DNA of 64,000 bases from Bilabrum cf. latius (Eukaryota; Bigyra: Bicosoecida; Bigyra; Bicosoecida), in the NCBI GenBank assembly GCA_965178125.1, contig OZ237767.1, positions 310,001 to 374,000 of the forward strand, in the 5' to 3' direction. The translations under genes and the position numbers were made by a program. Below, in pieces: positions 45,106 to 57,102 of the stretch. The notes below the pieces were generated by a model, which worked only from the letters and a program-made list of their open reading frames with translations, ran no database searches and had not been told where the DNA came from. The stretch's first letter is position 1, and each line of letters opens with the position of its first letter.

Positions 45106-47838
45106 ATGGACCCATCGATTGGACGAAAACGGTTGTGGGCTGCGATGCGAGCTGAAGAGGACACTGCCAGCGGCCCTGATGGGGAGTAGACTTCAGTGCA
45201 TTCCAAGCTAGATAACGCGAGGCCCGCCCGCTTACCAGGCGATAATAGGTGGTTGCTACCCACACCAAGTGTGCATGGAGTTGTGGAGCAATATCGACCG
45301 CAGATGTATGGCAGACCGCTTGGCCAGGTTCGCACTCCAGCTAGCCGTGGGTGTGAGGTACCCCCTGCCACTGTATTGAGCACTGCAACGCTGGCTCCCG
45401 GTGCAACCTAGCATGCGTTTTATACGTAGACAGGTAATGATGGGGCTGGGATACAGGTGAAGAGCTTTGCAGGCCCTGGAACCAGCGTTGTCACATCCAT
45501 CGCGGGCCGCCCTCCCCATGGTGGCAGCACCAATCCTTTCGGACAGGCTTCTATCGGTCACCATAGCGCTCATTCTGCCGCTGATTTGAGTTACCATGCC
45601 GATGATGCCTTTCAGCGGGCTCAATCGGGGCAACTGGGGCCCGTGACCAGGGATATTGGACCTCAGCAAGTGGCTGGTGGCGCCAACGCTCAGGAGTACC
45701 CCACGCAGCAGCGCGGCATTCACGCATGGCCGCCGCGCCTAATTTCACATGTGCATTAGGGGAATTTTGATTAGGGTGGTGGCATCCGAGATAGGCCATT
45801 GGAAACGCCGCAGTCATCATTTACGCGGAGAGCCTCGGCCCAGGTCGCACCTATTTAGCATCAACCAGCTTAGCATGCCGCTAGCATGCCACTCGTACGA
45901 TACCAGCGCAGTCATAGTGACCTTTTAGCAGCATCAGGGGAGGCATGTGGGCCGGCCGGCTTTTCGAACGGCAGGATGGGACCTGTTGCTGAAGTATAGC
46001 AGATGAGTGCCCCCCAACACAGCAGCAGCGGGCTAGCAGTTGGCATCAACAACAAATTTGGCAACACCACTAGCATGCACGTCCAGCAATCCCCACTTGG
46101 TAGCTCCAGATCGAGTGCTGCCGGTCCTTTTCGTGGGGTGCAGATGCCTTTTGGAGGAGCTCGGCGGTTTCCTGTCGCAGCGCTCCAGGGTCAAGTGCTC
46201 AGTCCGGCCTGGCAGCTGCTTGCAGACGATGCTCGCTCAAGAGCCACAGGGGCTGGCTTTGTTCTTCGCTCGCGGTCTGCACGTGGAGTTTCTCCTCGTG
46301 AAGGCGTGACGTGGGGATAGGCCCCACGCCAGTTGGGCCCAACCGAGGTGCCCCCCCGGGGGCGCCAGGCCCCTTGGGTAGGGGGTGCAGCACACATGCC
46401 GCGGCAATCAGATTAGCTTGATGTCCCTCCTCCCTTGAAGCACCCTCGGGTGTCCATGGCTGTGCGGCGAGGGTCACTCGTATCTCAGGGCATTGCACTG
46501 CAGGGTGTACCAGCCGCGCTGCCAGGGCCGCCGCGGGTGAGTGCGGGGCAGGGTTCGACTCATGGCGGCTCGCGTGCTCCCGACTCCGGTTCCATGGCCC
46601 GACCAGAGCATCTGGGCCCCCCGCCATCGAGCACGCCCGCACTCATTGCCCCACTCGCATTGACATGGTCCGCTGGGTCTGGAGCAGCTGATTCCCTGCA
46701 GCACGGCGTGGCAGGAGATGGCCTGCCCACAGGCAGTGGCTACGCCTCTGTTACCACCGATATGACGAGCAGCACACGCGCAGGTATTGCAAGCAATTCT
46801 CGTGCAGCCGTGCAGCAGCCCAGGAGTCACCGTCGAATTCGATCGGATGGGTAGATCTAGGGACCTAGTGAGGAGGGTCGCCGCGCACTTTCCCAAGCAT
46901 GGAACCGTGCAGTAGAGCCACAAGAGGCAGGTGCCCCTGGGATGGTAGAGTTGTCAGAGGTGATGCGGCAAGTTCCAGCCGAGTGGGGGAGGAAAAGTTC
47001 CAAGATCAGATGGTTCCGTCATGTGATGGGCTCCAACCGGCACGGGTCCAGCGCAGTTGCTATGCGACGAAGTAAGACTGCAGAGGTCATCCGTCTGTTT
47101 GACGACTTTGACTTCTCGATCCGTTGCTCGACCGAGCTTCTACGAAGAGGCTGCCGAGGCTCGATTGAAGTCGTGCCAAGCAACCCACCTTCATCTTCAT
47201 CTTCATCTTCATCCTCTGCATCCGCTGGTGTGAGGATCAGGCTGCTCAAAGACTTCTCGTACACAGAGGTGGAAGGCTGGGCGCACGGGGACGGCGCTGG
47301 CAAGTGGCAGGTGCTACTGGAGGATCAGTGCATCGACAAGCCCCATGCATCCACCAGTTCTTTACCCCAGGTCGAGGCCGAGGGCCAAGCCGGCGGGATG
47401 GTCAGCCACGAACTGGGCTAGGCTGGGCCTTAGGGCTAGATTCAAGGGAAGAAGCAGGGACAGTAGTAGGCTCGAGCAAACTCCTCGTCATCGTCGTCAT
47501 CTACAGCTCGTGGGCAGGGCAGGGCTGCAGCTGGCACCAGCGGGCTTGCAGCTCGTGCTGCTGACATTTGTTTTGTCCCGCCCGATCCTGCCGGTCGGCA
47601 GGTCCGCGGCTACCAGCTCTATATCGTGTTCCGGCCCGTTGGCGCCACCACCCGGCGGCCGAAGCAGTACCGCACTCCGGTGCAGCGGGGCGTGTCTGTG
47701 GCCAAGCTGCTGCGCGGTGGGACGGAGCGGAGGACGTCCATCTGTGCCAAGCTGAGGAGCGTGACCTCGCCGGACCCCAACGGTGATGAGGACGTTCTTC
47801 AGTGGATCGATGAGCTTGTCAAGTATGGGATCATCTGA
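45106..47838 (+). CDS. Disordered protein with conserved C-terminal domains, paralogue A
   Basis: One open frame of 910 residues from the first ATG after an in-frame TGA to a TGA, with about 17 TAG codons as Gln. The first 600 residues are low complexity (Gln, Ser, Gly, Pro, His). Two conserved regions follow. Region 1 (residues about 632-745) has SKIRWFRHVMGS, then EVIRLFDDFDFSIRCS, ELLRRGCRG and a later LLKDFSYTEVEGW. Region 2 (about 823-910) starts at FVPPDPAGRQVRGYQLYIVF and ends WIDELVKYGII. The same two regions occur in paralogue B in the same order. A poly-Ser tract separates parts of region 1. No known family is recognised; the composition suggests a nuclear regulatory or RNA-associated protein, which is only a guess. 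Confidence 0.7.
47571..47780 (+). repeat. Gene-conversion tract (copy A)
   Basis: These 210 bp match 51716-51925 at all but one base, while coding sequence on both sides is strongly diverged. They encode most of the last domain of the two paralogues. Confidence 0.85.
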
Positions 47839-48689
47839 TTCCGCATCTCTGGTTCTACTGCAAGTGGACGAGCATCAGATCTCCGGCAGACGGCAAAGCA
47901 CTGGCAGCAGCTTCACCCTCACATGACTGGGTTGAAGTTGAGTCAGCGCCTCCACTTGGAGACTGTGTGCGCCTCGTCTTTTGCGCGGTGTTACCGTTGT
48001 GCTGGCGTGCCAGCATGAGGTCTCTAGAACACATCTATTGGACCGCACCGCGGATGCCGGTCCCTCGACTGTCACCACCGTAGCTTCTAGTATCGAGGGC
48101 TTCTCCTCGTGTGCACTTGGAATATCACAACTTGTCAGTGAATACATTATCTGCAGAATGCAGGATGACAAGCCACAGAGGCAGAAGTGCGGGCACATCA
48201 TTTTATTCAAAAGTAGCGTGATGTTTGAGCCACTGATTTACCTGTCGGCAGTGCTGGGCAGCGCTGCGTGTGCTTGGAAGCTTTTGGGCAGCAGGCGGCG
48301 ACCATCCTGACTGGTACAATGGCAATAAGCAGATTACGTTAAGTTACTACATTTTCTTCAGGAATCGATCGGAACGAAGCCGCCCCGTCAGTTGTGAGCG
48401 ATCTAATTGTCGCACAGAATGTGGTATAATACAGCTTAAACGCCGAGACAATCTCTGGCAAAGCAAAGCGCGTGTTAGGCGCTTGTTTCACCATCCAACG
48501 CAGCCAAGTTACAACGCAAGGCGTAGGAGCAAGCAAGCTGCGGTTAGCCATTCTGGTTGCATGCGCTGCTAAAGGTAGGTTGGGCTTACGGATCCTAAGA
48601 CAGCCTTGCCTCGAAGCGTCGGATACTGCAGGCCCACATTCTTAGCGAGCTATTCGCAGCCTCACTTGTGCTGAATAGAGTGAGCTGGT
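47839..48689. other. Intergenic region between paralogues
   Basis: No gene is supported. An in-frame TGA at 48681 limits the next gene's start to the ATG at 48690. Confidence 0.5.
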
Positions 48690-51600
48690 ATGGACGTGAA
48701 CTATCAATTGAGTTCGCAGCACGGCGGAGCGACAGGCAGACATCAAGCAGTGGCATCAAGTTTAGCACGCAGCCCCTCAACCGGGATTGACGCGAACACT
48801 GTCCTGTGGGCCACTACTAGATTTCGGGTGCCGGCAGACCCCCACATAAAAGCAATAGAGCTTGATTTAGATCGTTCTTTTCGCCAGCTACAGTGGGGGG
48901 CAAGTTCTTCAGCCGTAGTAAGCCGTGCAGGTAGTGGTAGCGACGCTGTCAGCGCAACGCAACACGTGTAGACTTCACCTACTGACACTGAGCGCTCATC
49001 AATAGAAGAAAATGTGCTTGCTGGGCTAACTAAGTCGCATTGGCTATCCCAGCAATAGAATCTCGTCGGAAATGCAGCGGGAACTACCCTGGCAGCACCG
49101 GGTGACATGGACAGCCGAGGTCCATTGGTCGGGTGCTCGGCGGTGGATAAGCAGGATTATCCAGAGCCATGCAGCGCCGCTCCGCCAGTATACTATGTCC
49201 ATGGCAGGTCTGTAGGTAATTCTAGATCAGGTGCCGGTTTTGGGGCTCCTTACGTCCCGACTGTCGTGCCAGCAAACATCAAGTCGTCTGCAGCGCACCG
49301 CGGCTCTCCGTGGGAGCTGCTGCTCTAGTCCTGGATTGCGTCACAGAGTGCAATGCAGCAACGTCTTAGTAGATACTCTATGTAGGGCAGTTGTATTGAT
49401 CACAGCGACTTCCAACTCTCAGCAGCTAGGAAGAAAGGCGATGGTTCCTCCCCGGGCCAGCCGCCAAGCATGGCGAGCAATACTTCTAATGCTGAAGGGA
49501 GCGCATTGTTGGCGTCTGCTAATGCATCAACACCGCCCTCCTGGCTTCATTAGCACGCAATACACGTTGGGGGGGGTAACTAGCGTGATTTCGCAGGCAT
49601 GCGGTCAGTTCCAAAAATGTCCGGCGTCGCTGGCGGGCCTTTATTCTCGCCCGGTCCAGGATCGAGATCCAGATAGAGAAGCGCCGGGAAACAACGCTCT
49701 GTAGATGCTAGCGCTGCAGCTATGCGGCAGGGGTGTGCTGATCAGCGGGACGCTCTGCCGTAGAAGCGGCAAAGGCCAGTGGATTTCAGCGCTGCAATTG
49801 GCTCGCGGAAGCCCCCTCTTGACCTGCATGCCCGAGTTGCCCGAACACCCAATACTTAGCATCCAAAAAATGTGGGAGGCAGGTAGTCGCGTGAGCAGCT
49901 GCTTGCAGCCGAAACGCTCGCGCTCGGTTTGTCTTAGGACATGAGTTGGCAGGCTGCAGCAAGTGCTGGCATTGGCAGCGCATCTTTGCACCAGCGGCAA
50001 GGGCACGGAGTAGATGAAAACAGTTCGTTCGGGAGAGGCTATTTACATAGTCTGGATCAGCGCGTGCTGCCTGACGACTACCCGTCGTAGGGGGTTGACC
50101 CCATCAAGGGGCGCGCAGCATGGGGGATTTCCCCCTCCGCCTCTAGAGGTCCTCCCCCCATGACTGCAAGGGAGCAGTCATGGGCGGAAATGAAGCAGCA
50201 GGAGTGGATGCGCTAGAGGCATCCCCTGGCATCCCACTGGGAGAAGGGGTCCGAGCGCATGCAGCTGGCCCACCTGACGCATGGCCAATGGCAGTGGCAG
50301 CAGCAACAGCAGCAGCAGTGGCAACAGCAGTGGCAACAGCAGCAACTACATCAGTGGCAGCAGCAGCAGCAGCAGCAGCAGCATCAGCAGCGGCGGCGGC
50401 AGCAGCTTTGGCTCATGCAGCGGATGCAGTCGGGAGGCCTGATGGGTCCTGCATCCGGAGCCGAATAGCCGGTGCGAGTAGACCGACCCCTTGGCACGTC
50501 CGGCAGTGCTGGTCGTCCTGGCGTCAGACATGCGAGCCACAGCGGTGGTCAGAGTCACCACAGCGGTGGTCAGAGTCACCACCAGCACCATACAATACGG
50601 GAGGGGCTTGGGCGAAGTGCTGCGGCTGGTGGACCGCTGTGGTCACCCGCTCCTGCGTTTGGGAGTACTGCCCCAGGCGCACATCGCAGTGCCAGTGCTA
50701 GTGGTAGTGATGCTGGGGAGGGTGGTCACACTGTGCAGACCCCTTCCTACCCAGTACGTGGGGCTGTGGATGGGGCTGTGGGTGCCGGCACGGAACGGCC
50801 ATCCAGCGGTTCAGCAGCAACGGGCCTCCCCGGGGGCATCTAGGCCAGGAGTGTGGGCGAGTTCTAGGGAAGCCGGCCCCTGCGAGGCGCGCGCAAGGCA
50901 GCGCAGTCGGGTGTACGGGCCCGCAGGATGCAGGAGCGTAGCGGACTAGCGGAAGGAGAAGGAGAAGGAGCAGAAATAGGACTGGGTTGCGATCGAGATG
51001 GGTCGGGTGCGAGCTCTGGCAAAGAGCATGGCTTCAACTCTGGTGACTCTGCTCAACCAAAGTAGTACCGAGGCGTTGAGCGTGGCATTGGAGTTGAAGC
51101 CAGCTGGGATAGAGTCAACGGAGCTGGTGGGGGTGCGAATGAATTCGAGAGCCGGTTGGGAGCGGTAGAGGCTGCTGGTGCGGTTGGATTAATGCAAAGC
51201 AGTAAGGTATCCTCCTCATCCTCGAGCAGGAGCAGCAGCAGCAGCAGTGGTGCCAGTGCTAGTTCCTCTTCCGCTGGAGCCGGTATCCCGCAGCCTGCCA
51301 GCTGGCCGAGAGGATCGACCAAGAGCAAGTGGTTCTCCATCGTGATGAACTCCACCCGAGGGGGCGCAGACAGGGCAAGTGTGCGCCGCGAGAAGCAGGC
51401 AATCATCAGGAGGCTCTTCGACGACTTTGAGTTTGCGGCGCAATGCTCGCTGGAGCTGCTGCGCCGGGGGGCAGGAGGCACTGTGAAGGTGGCTGACCCC
51501 TCGGATTAGCCCGAGTCATTGGCCAAGATGGCCAGCACGCGCCGGTCGGCTGTCCGCTTAGTGCGCGGCTTCAATTACAGTGACATGGAAGAGTGGACTG

Positions 51601-51983
51601 AGAGCATGACCCACGGGTGCTGGGAGGTCAGAGCCGAGGACCAGCCCGCGGTACCGCAGCTCAATCAAGCCAAAGCATCTCGGGAGGCTTCTAGCGAGGA
51701 GCCAGGCACGCTGCCTTTTGTCCCGCCCGATCCTGCCGGTCGCCAGGTCCGCGGCTACCAGCTCTATATCGTGTTCCGGCCCGTTGGCGCCACCACCCGG
51801 CGGCCGAAGCAGTACCGCACTCCGGTGCAGCGGGGCGTGTCTGTGGCCAAGCTGCTGCGCGGTGGGACGGAGCGGAGGACGTCCATCTGTGCCAAGCTGA
51901 GGAGCGTGACCTCGCCGGACCCCAATGGAAACGAGGCAGTCTTGCAGTGGGTGGACGAGCTGCTAGACTACAAGGTAATCTAA
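48690..51983 (+). CDS. Disordered protein with conserved C-terminal domains, paralogue B
   Basis: One open frame of 1,097 residues with about 18 TAG codons as Gln, from an ATG that follows an in-frame TGA to a TAA. The N-terminal 850 residues are low complexity, including a Gln/Trp-rich tract made by CAG-type repeats (about 50286-50420). The C-terminus repeats the layout of paralogue A: KSKWFSIVMNSTRGG, then IIRRLFDDFEFAAQCS, ELLRRGAGG, LVRGFNYSDMEEW, and the final domain FVPPDPAGRQVRGYQLYIVF to WVDELLDYKVI. The tandem arrangement and shared orientation point to a local duplication. Function is unknown. The high TAG use and disorder suggest low expression, which is an inference. Confidence 0.7.
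50286..50420 (+). repeat. CAG-type microsatellite encoding a Gln/Trp-rich tract
   Basis: Interrupted CAG/CAA/TGG triplets encode WQWQQQQQQQ-like sequence in paralogue B. The alternative frames of the same repeat encode Ala or Ser runs but are not used. Confidence 0.8.
51716..51925 (+). repeat. Gene-conversion tract (copy B)
   Basis: This is the partner of 47571-47780: 209 of 210 bases are the same, the one difference lying in GTCGGCAG versus GTCGCCAG. Identity ends abruptly at the Asn codon (AAC/AAT). Confidence 0.85.
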
Positions 51984-52829
51984 CCGCTTGCATGCGGCAG
52001 TCGGGGACCCGGGGTTGCGTAGATGGCGACACCTGCGTGAAGCGGCCCATCCGGTTAGCAGGTTCACTCGACATGGGATTGTCGAGGCGAATACTTGCAG
52101 ACTATCCTTTTGCTTTTAGCCTCAACATGGATCTATCCAACTGATTCGATCTGGATCTGGATGCAATTTAATTCCTCGGATCCGTTCTGGATATACTTTA
52201 GACATGTTCAGAAGATCTCACCCACCTAGCAAATCGAGTTTTCAACAGTTGGTAGCCCGCACACGAAACTTTACACATCTGGCTGCGTGTTGGCCTCTGG
52301 TTGATACCGGGTATCCGGGTATACGCTTCCTGCATAGCCAGGTTGGAACCGATTACAACAGGACTTAGCCTGGACCTAGACCCTACGGGAGGTCGAGAGT
52401 GCAGTCCAATGCTACCGTTGCCACAAGCACTGCCTGCCAAAATTATAGCGAGGGTGTACCTATGTTACTTGAATCCACTATATCTATCTGGATCCATTTC
52501 GGTTTCGAGGAAAAAGCTCAATGCCTCTGATTGCAGCGGTAAAGAAGGATTTTGGATCGTTGGTCCTTCGCGCGTGGCGGCCCGACCTTGTCTAGCTAGA
52601 TCTAGCTACTACCTATGGGATCACACGTCTGCTCCTGCACCTCGAGCGGGCCCTGCGCCCACCGCGCGACCTCAATCTCAGAGACCTTGCAGGCCTCACC
52701 AACGTAGTGCATAGCAGGGAGATCCGGATGGTCGCAAGAGTGCGCTTTTGCCGATTTTAGATATCATAACTGACCTCGTCTCCCTTTCTCGGCACGAAGT
52801 CCCTCATATAGTCTGAAAGAATGGTTGAA
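51984..52829. other. Intergenic region between convergent genes
   Basis: No gene is supported. The region contains several GGATCC/GATCTGG-like words near 52145-52195 and 52480-52500 but no clear repeat structure. Confidence 0.45.
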
Positions 52830-54520
52830 TCAATACACGGGACAGTATTTGATCCAGGCCGGGGTCCCATCAGGCAGCGGGTACTGGCCTTGTGCGTGAG
52901 TGGCCTCTGCCGCGGCATTGATCGCACTCATCACAGACACCTGCTGCGGCTTGGCCTGGTCCCAGATGTCGACCATCCCCAGGGAGCGCATCGCACTGCC
53001 ACTCATCGCAGGGTGGTCCACCCATCGGTACTTCACGTACCCTACGACCCAGGGCTGCTCCACCGCCTCTACGAGCGCGAAGGCCCCGTTGCACTGTGCC
53101 CTGTCGATCCACGAAAAATTTGCGGCTGCAGGCTCGCCGGGAACAGGGCAAGGGAACCCGCTGACAGCCGGGTTCTCGTAGTCCGGAAATTGCGTGAAGT
53201 TGCAGCACTTGAGTGGTATGGACGGGTCCGTGACCTGGTACGGGCACCCGCTGCCCTCCCATGCGTACTGCGATGCGTGGCAGGTGTGGTGGGGCTTGGG
53301 CGCAATGAGGATGCTGATCGATTGGCATCACGCTGACAGCGAATGCGCGAGAGCATCAGATAGGGGTACTGCGCTCGGGTAGGGCATCCGATCGGAGCAT
53401 GCGGTCACTCGTGCCTCACCTCTGCGATTAGTACCGGCAGCTGGGTGACGTCCCATGCCAGCTTCAGTCTTGCGGTCATGTTATACCTGTAGTTGTCGAT
53501 GGACACTACGTCCACAATCCCGATCATGCCCCTGTACACCGCTTCGTGCCTCGGGGTGGCAAACTTGCTGCCGAGCATGAGGTGGTTGCTGTCTCTCTGC
53601 CTCACCGCACTGGTTGTCGCGTTGAAGTACTGCCGGCTGTACTCCAAGAGGAAATCGGACTCGTCCTCGGCGAACTTGTCGCTGCAGAGAGCTAGGCCTT
53701 TCGCCGTGGTGAGCTGCCCGAGCAGCTGCTCCGATGTGAGATGCTCGCCCAAGCCCCACGCCTCCCCAGCGGCCTGCACGCTTCCGTGCTTTGCAACCGC
53801 CAGTTCCCACGCCTTGGAATACGTCGCGTAGGAGGCATTCAGGGACAGTGCGTACTGGAACGTGCCGATGTTGAGCTGCTTGGACGCGGGCTGCGGTGCT
53901 GCGGTGCCCTGCTACCCCAAGCAAGCGGCTGGCGGCCAGTGCTCGGGCTGCCCGCGCGCCGCCGCCCATCCCAACTCGTTGTCGCTGTAATAACCCACCA
54001 TCATGCGGTTGTTCTTATTGCGAGGGGCGACGGCATCGGCCTGCGCGTCGACGTGGGAGAGCCAGAGAGGCGACCAAACGTCCGGCATGTGCGAGAGATC
54101 ACCGAGTGACAGGTTCGCAGGGAGATGGTACGAAGCCTCGAAATCCACGCTGTACGGAAAGTTGCCTTCATCGGTCTAAAACTCGGGGGTGGCCCATGCG
54201 CCCAAGAAATTGAATCCCCACGAGCGCAGGCGGCGCCAAACGCTCTCTCGAAATGCCGGCTTCCCAATCGGGTCCCCATACCGCGCGGTCGTGGCGTTAA
54301 AGTACGGACCGATATCGCCTTCGTTAAGACCACCGGCGTTCGCACTTGTTACGCCTCGAAGAAACATCTTCTAATTCGTGCCTGGCTCGAGGAACCACCA
54401 CACGCCGTTAGAGTCCTTTGCAACTCGGAAGTATCCCTCCTATCCCACAACATCAGAAAATTCAGCCGCCAAGCCCAATATCACGCATGTAGTAAGTACG
54501 GCAAGGCGAATCATAACCAT
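52830..54520 (-). CDS. Secreted agarase-like glycoside hydrolase
   Basis: The model joins 54520-53409 and 53313-52830 on the minus strand (531 residues, four TAG as Gln, TGA stop). A signal peptide MVMIRLAVLTTCVILGLAA starts the protein. Next comes GYFRVAKDSNGVWWFLEPG, the beta-sheet lead-in typical of agarase-like enzymes, then FLRGVTSANAGG and LRSWGFNFLGAW. YYSDNELGW holds a likely acid/base Glu, and PVLIAE (strand 8) the likely nucleophile. After the intron a Cys-containing segment (CHASQYAWEGSGC) precedes GMVDIWDQAKPQQ. The 95-bp intron uses a GTGACC donor and a TCAG acceptor; an alternative GTGAGG donor 11 bp earlier does not keep the frame with that acceptor, so the junction is tentative. 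The enzyme probably breaks down an algal polysaccharide outside the cell; the exact GH family (GH50-like) is uncertain. Confidence 0.65.
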
Positions 54521-54663
54521 TTATCGATTATGAATGCGCAAAACTGCGATTCGACACTGCACATTTCGGGCGCCGGAACCTTAACCGGAACTGCCGACGG
54601 ACTCTCTCGCCCACCCATGGATTCGCCGCGCTTGCGCAAGTCAAATGAAATCTCCATCTGTAT

Positions 54664-56965
54664 TCACGTCCTCGCTTTCTTGGCAGGCTGCTCCTCCTCT
54701 ACGTCCCCGCCACTTCCACTAAAGTGAGCCCCCTACGCCCTCGCTGCCTCTCTCCACGCCTCCCCAAACAAGGTCCCCAGGGCAGCAAGCACGCCCTCCA
54801 GACCCCCAATGGCTGAAACACCAGGTTGACTGTCGAGTCCAATCCCACCGCTGGGAGCAGGCAACACCCCGGCCGCCCGCCCCTCATCGATGGTCGCAGC
54901 GAGCACCTCGGCAAAGTCGCATCGGTCCTCGGGCGACACGCGAACTAGGCCCGGGCTCGACGTCGTGTGGGGGGCAGCCCCCGGTTCCTCACTAGGGAAC
55001 AGCGGCGGGTCTCTACCTGCCGATGGGGCCGCAGCCTCGACCTCTCCGCCGATCTCCACGCGCAGCACCCTAGCACTCGTCACACCTGGCATCACCACAA
55101 CGAGTCGGTTCTGCGCGGCCCACACGGCCGCGCAGCCGGTGCAGGGCAGCGGAACCACCGCCCCGATGCGCAGCGCCCGCCCGGACGCCCCGCCTACCGG
55201 GTCCGACCCCCCCTCTGCTGCTGCAGCCGATTCTTTCGCCTCCCCTAGCAAAGCCTCCAGCTGGCTCCTCAGGTCGATCACAGCGAGCCAGTACCGCCAG
55301 CCGCCCGCCGGTCCTCGTCCTGCTCCCTGCACCGCAGTGCGATACACCAGGGCGGCTCTTGTTCCCCCGGGGCAAATGTCCATGCCCTCGATGTCGAACT
55401 CCTGCAACCGGAACTCAAGATCTCCGATCGTGGAGGGCTTGGTCTTGGACGACTCTGCCGATCCTGTCGCTGCAGCTGCAGCTGAAGCTGAAAAAGACGA
55501 GGACGAGGAGGATGAGGAGGGAATGGTGGCAGCAGCAGCCGGGCTGGGCGCAGATGAGGCAGCCCTCTTGGACCCCGCCTGTTCCCCAGCCTGTTCTCCC
55601 GCAATGGGGACCCTGGCACCCCCAACACTCCCTGCCCCGCGCGGGGGCTCATGGACACCCCCCTCCCCTGACCCGAAAATGACCGTGTTCTCATCCGCCA
55701 GGTCATACCCGAACTGCCCCCTGTCGTCTGCAAGGGCGGGAGACCCAGGCAGCACGGCCCGTCCCACCTCCGTCCCGGCAGGAAGTTCGCCGACACACGA
55801 CTGCAGGATCGATCGCAACGGGTCCTCTTTCTTGACCTTTTCTTCAACATCCGCAGCACCTGTACTCCCACCCACCGTTGCCGATGCGCCTTCGCTGCCG
55901 GCTTCACCCGCAGCACCCGCAGCACCCGCCCCAGCATCCTCGTCGCGGACACCCACGAACCACACGCGCACCGTGCCGTCGGCAGAGGCGGTCACGGCCA
56001 ACTGGGCCGGGGCCTGCGCCTAGCGTGTGACGAGTGAGGTAGAGTCATCGGCCCCAACGGCCATGGGCTCAGCTTCGGATCCCGGGAGCCGAAGGAACCT
56101 TGCCGCGCACACGCGTGCCATGTGTCCCATGAGACAGCTCTGAATTTCGTGCCCAAACGGCAGTGCGATGCACCTCACTCTTCCGTCTCCGTCGGACGAC
56201 AGCGTCATGCGTCCGTCCGGGCTGAAATCCTGCGTCGCACAAAAGGAGACTAATCGGAACCTCGAAGCAGATTATGCAAGCACAATAAACGTCGGAATCG
56301 TTGCAATTTACATGGGACGATAAGCAGCACCAGGCTGGCCCAGCCTTCGCTGCTGGACGACACGCAGCGACTTCAACTGGTAGCAGCGTGCGTCCTCCCA
56401 GTTGAACGGGAATGACACGGCGTGCAATCTCTCACGACTTCGGTGAGGACACCCCCAGTGTGGCCATACAGCACCTTTTGCTTCCCACCGATGTCGGTGT
56501 CTCGTCGGAGGCAGAGGTTGCCAAGCTTGTCGCCTACCAGCACAACTGAGGTCGGACCAGCGCCCGGGATGGCGACTCTTCCGCCGCACAGCGTCATCGC
56601 GCGCCGATGTAGCTTAGCTTGGCCGCCCTCTGATGGTTCGAGCGAGCCTTGGGCAACGACTGAAACTGTGCCATCCACGTGCGCAAGAACTACCTTGTCG
56701 TTTGGCATGCATGCCAGCGCTGTCAGATCGTTGCCAGCTGGAACTCCAGCAATTGCTCGGACTCTACCTGATACGCTCGTTGAATCTATACTGCGTGCGC
56801 AGAAGACCCTTACATGAGACAGGCATAAACTGAATCGATCATTTCACAGATGCGAGCAGAGCCGCACGAACCCACTCACTCTGAGAGCTAAACAAGCGCG
56901 TTGCCGTGGCCTATGAAGAGTCCACTATCGTCAATGGATCGACAGGCATGCAAAATGCTGAACAT
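54664..56965 (-). CDS. WD40 protein, WDR4/TRM82-like tRNA methyltransferase subunit
   Basis: Three exons on the minus strand: 56965-56880, 56790-56436 and 56229-54664 (668 residues, three TAG as Gln, TGA stop). The introns of 89 and 206 bp have GTGAGT/GCAG and GTGAGA/GCAG borders, and all phases fit. WD40 blades are seen: ACMPNDKVVLAHVDGTVSVV, VVLVGDKLGNLC, LYGHTGGVLTEVDFSPDGR, SSDGDGRVRCIALPFGHEI, LMGHMARVCAARF and VTASADGTVRVW. The order of a GDK-x-G blade, a GH-x3-VL-x-V-x-FSPDGR blade and a GH-x-x-V blade is that of WDR4/Trm82, the noncatalytic partner of the tRNA m7G46 methyltransferase. The last 400 residues are long and low complexity (Ser/Ala-rich) with a second propeller half. Other WD40 families cannot be excluded. 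Confidence 0.65.
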
Positions 56966-57102
56966 ATTCACAAAACTTGAGAATTTCCTCGTTTCTCGCA
57001 CTATTGATTATTTCCAGTGGTTGCGTGCTCTTTGTTCCCGAAGTGCAACTGCTGAATTTGCTCTGCAACAAGGTCATTCGCGCTTCAGTTGAATTAAACA
57101 CC

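Noticed and set aside
50180-50701. A 173-residue Ala-rich frame over the CAG repeat
   Set aside because: It is an alternative frame of the microsatellite; the Gln/Trp frame is the one continuous with the conserved C-terminal domains.
54890-56023. A 377-residue plus-strand frame opposite the WD40 gene
   Set aside because: It mirrors the third exon of the WDR4-like gene; composition is shadow-like and no domain is seen.
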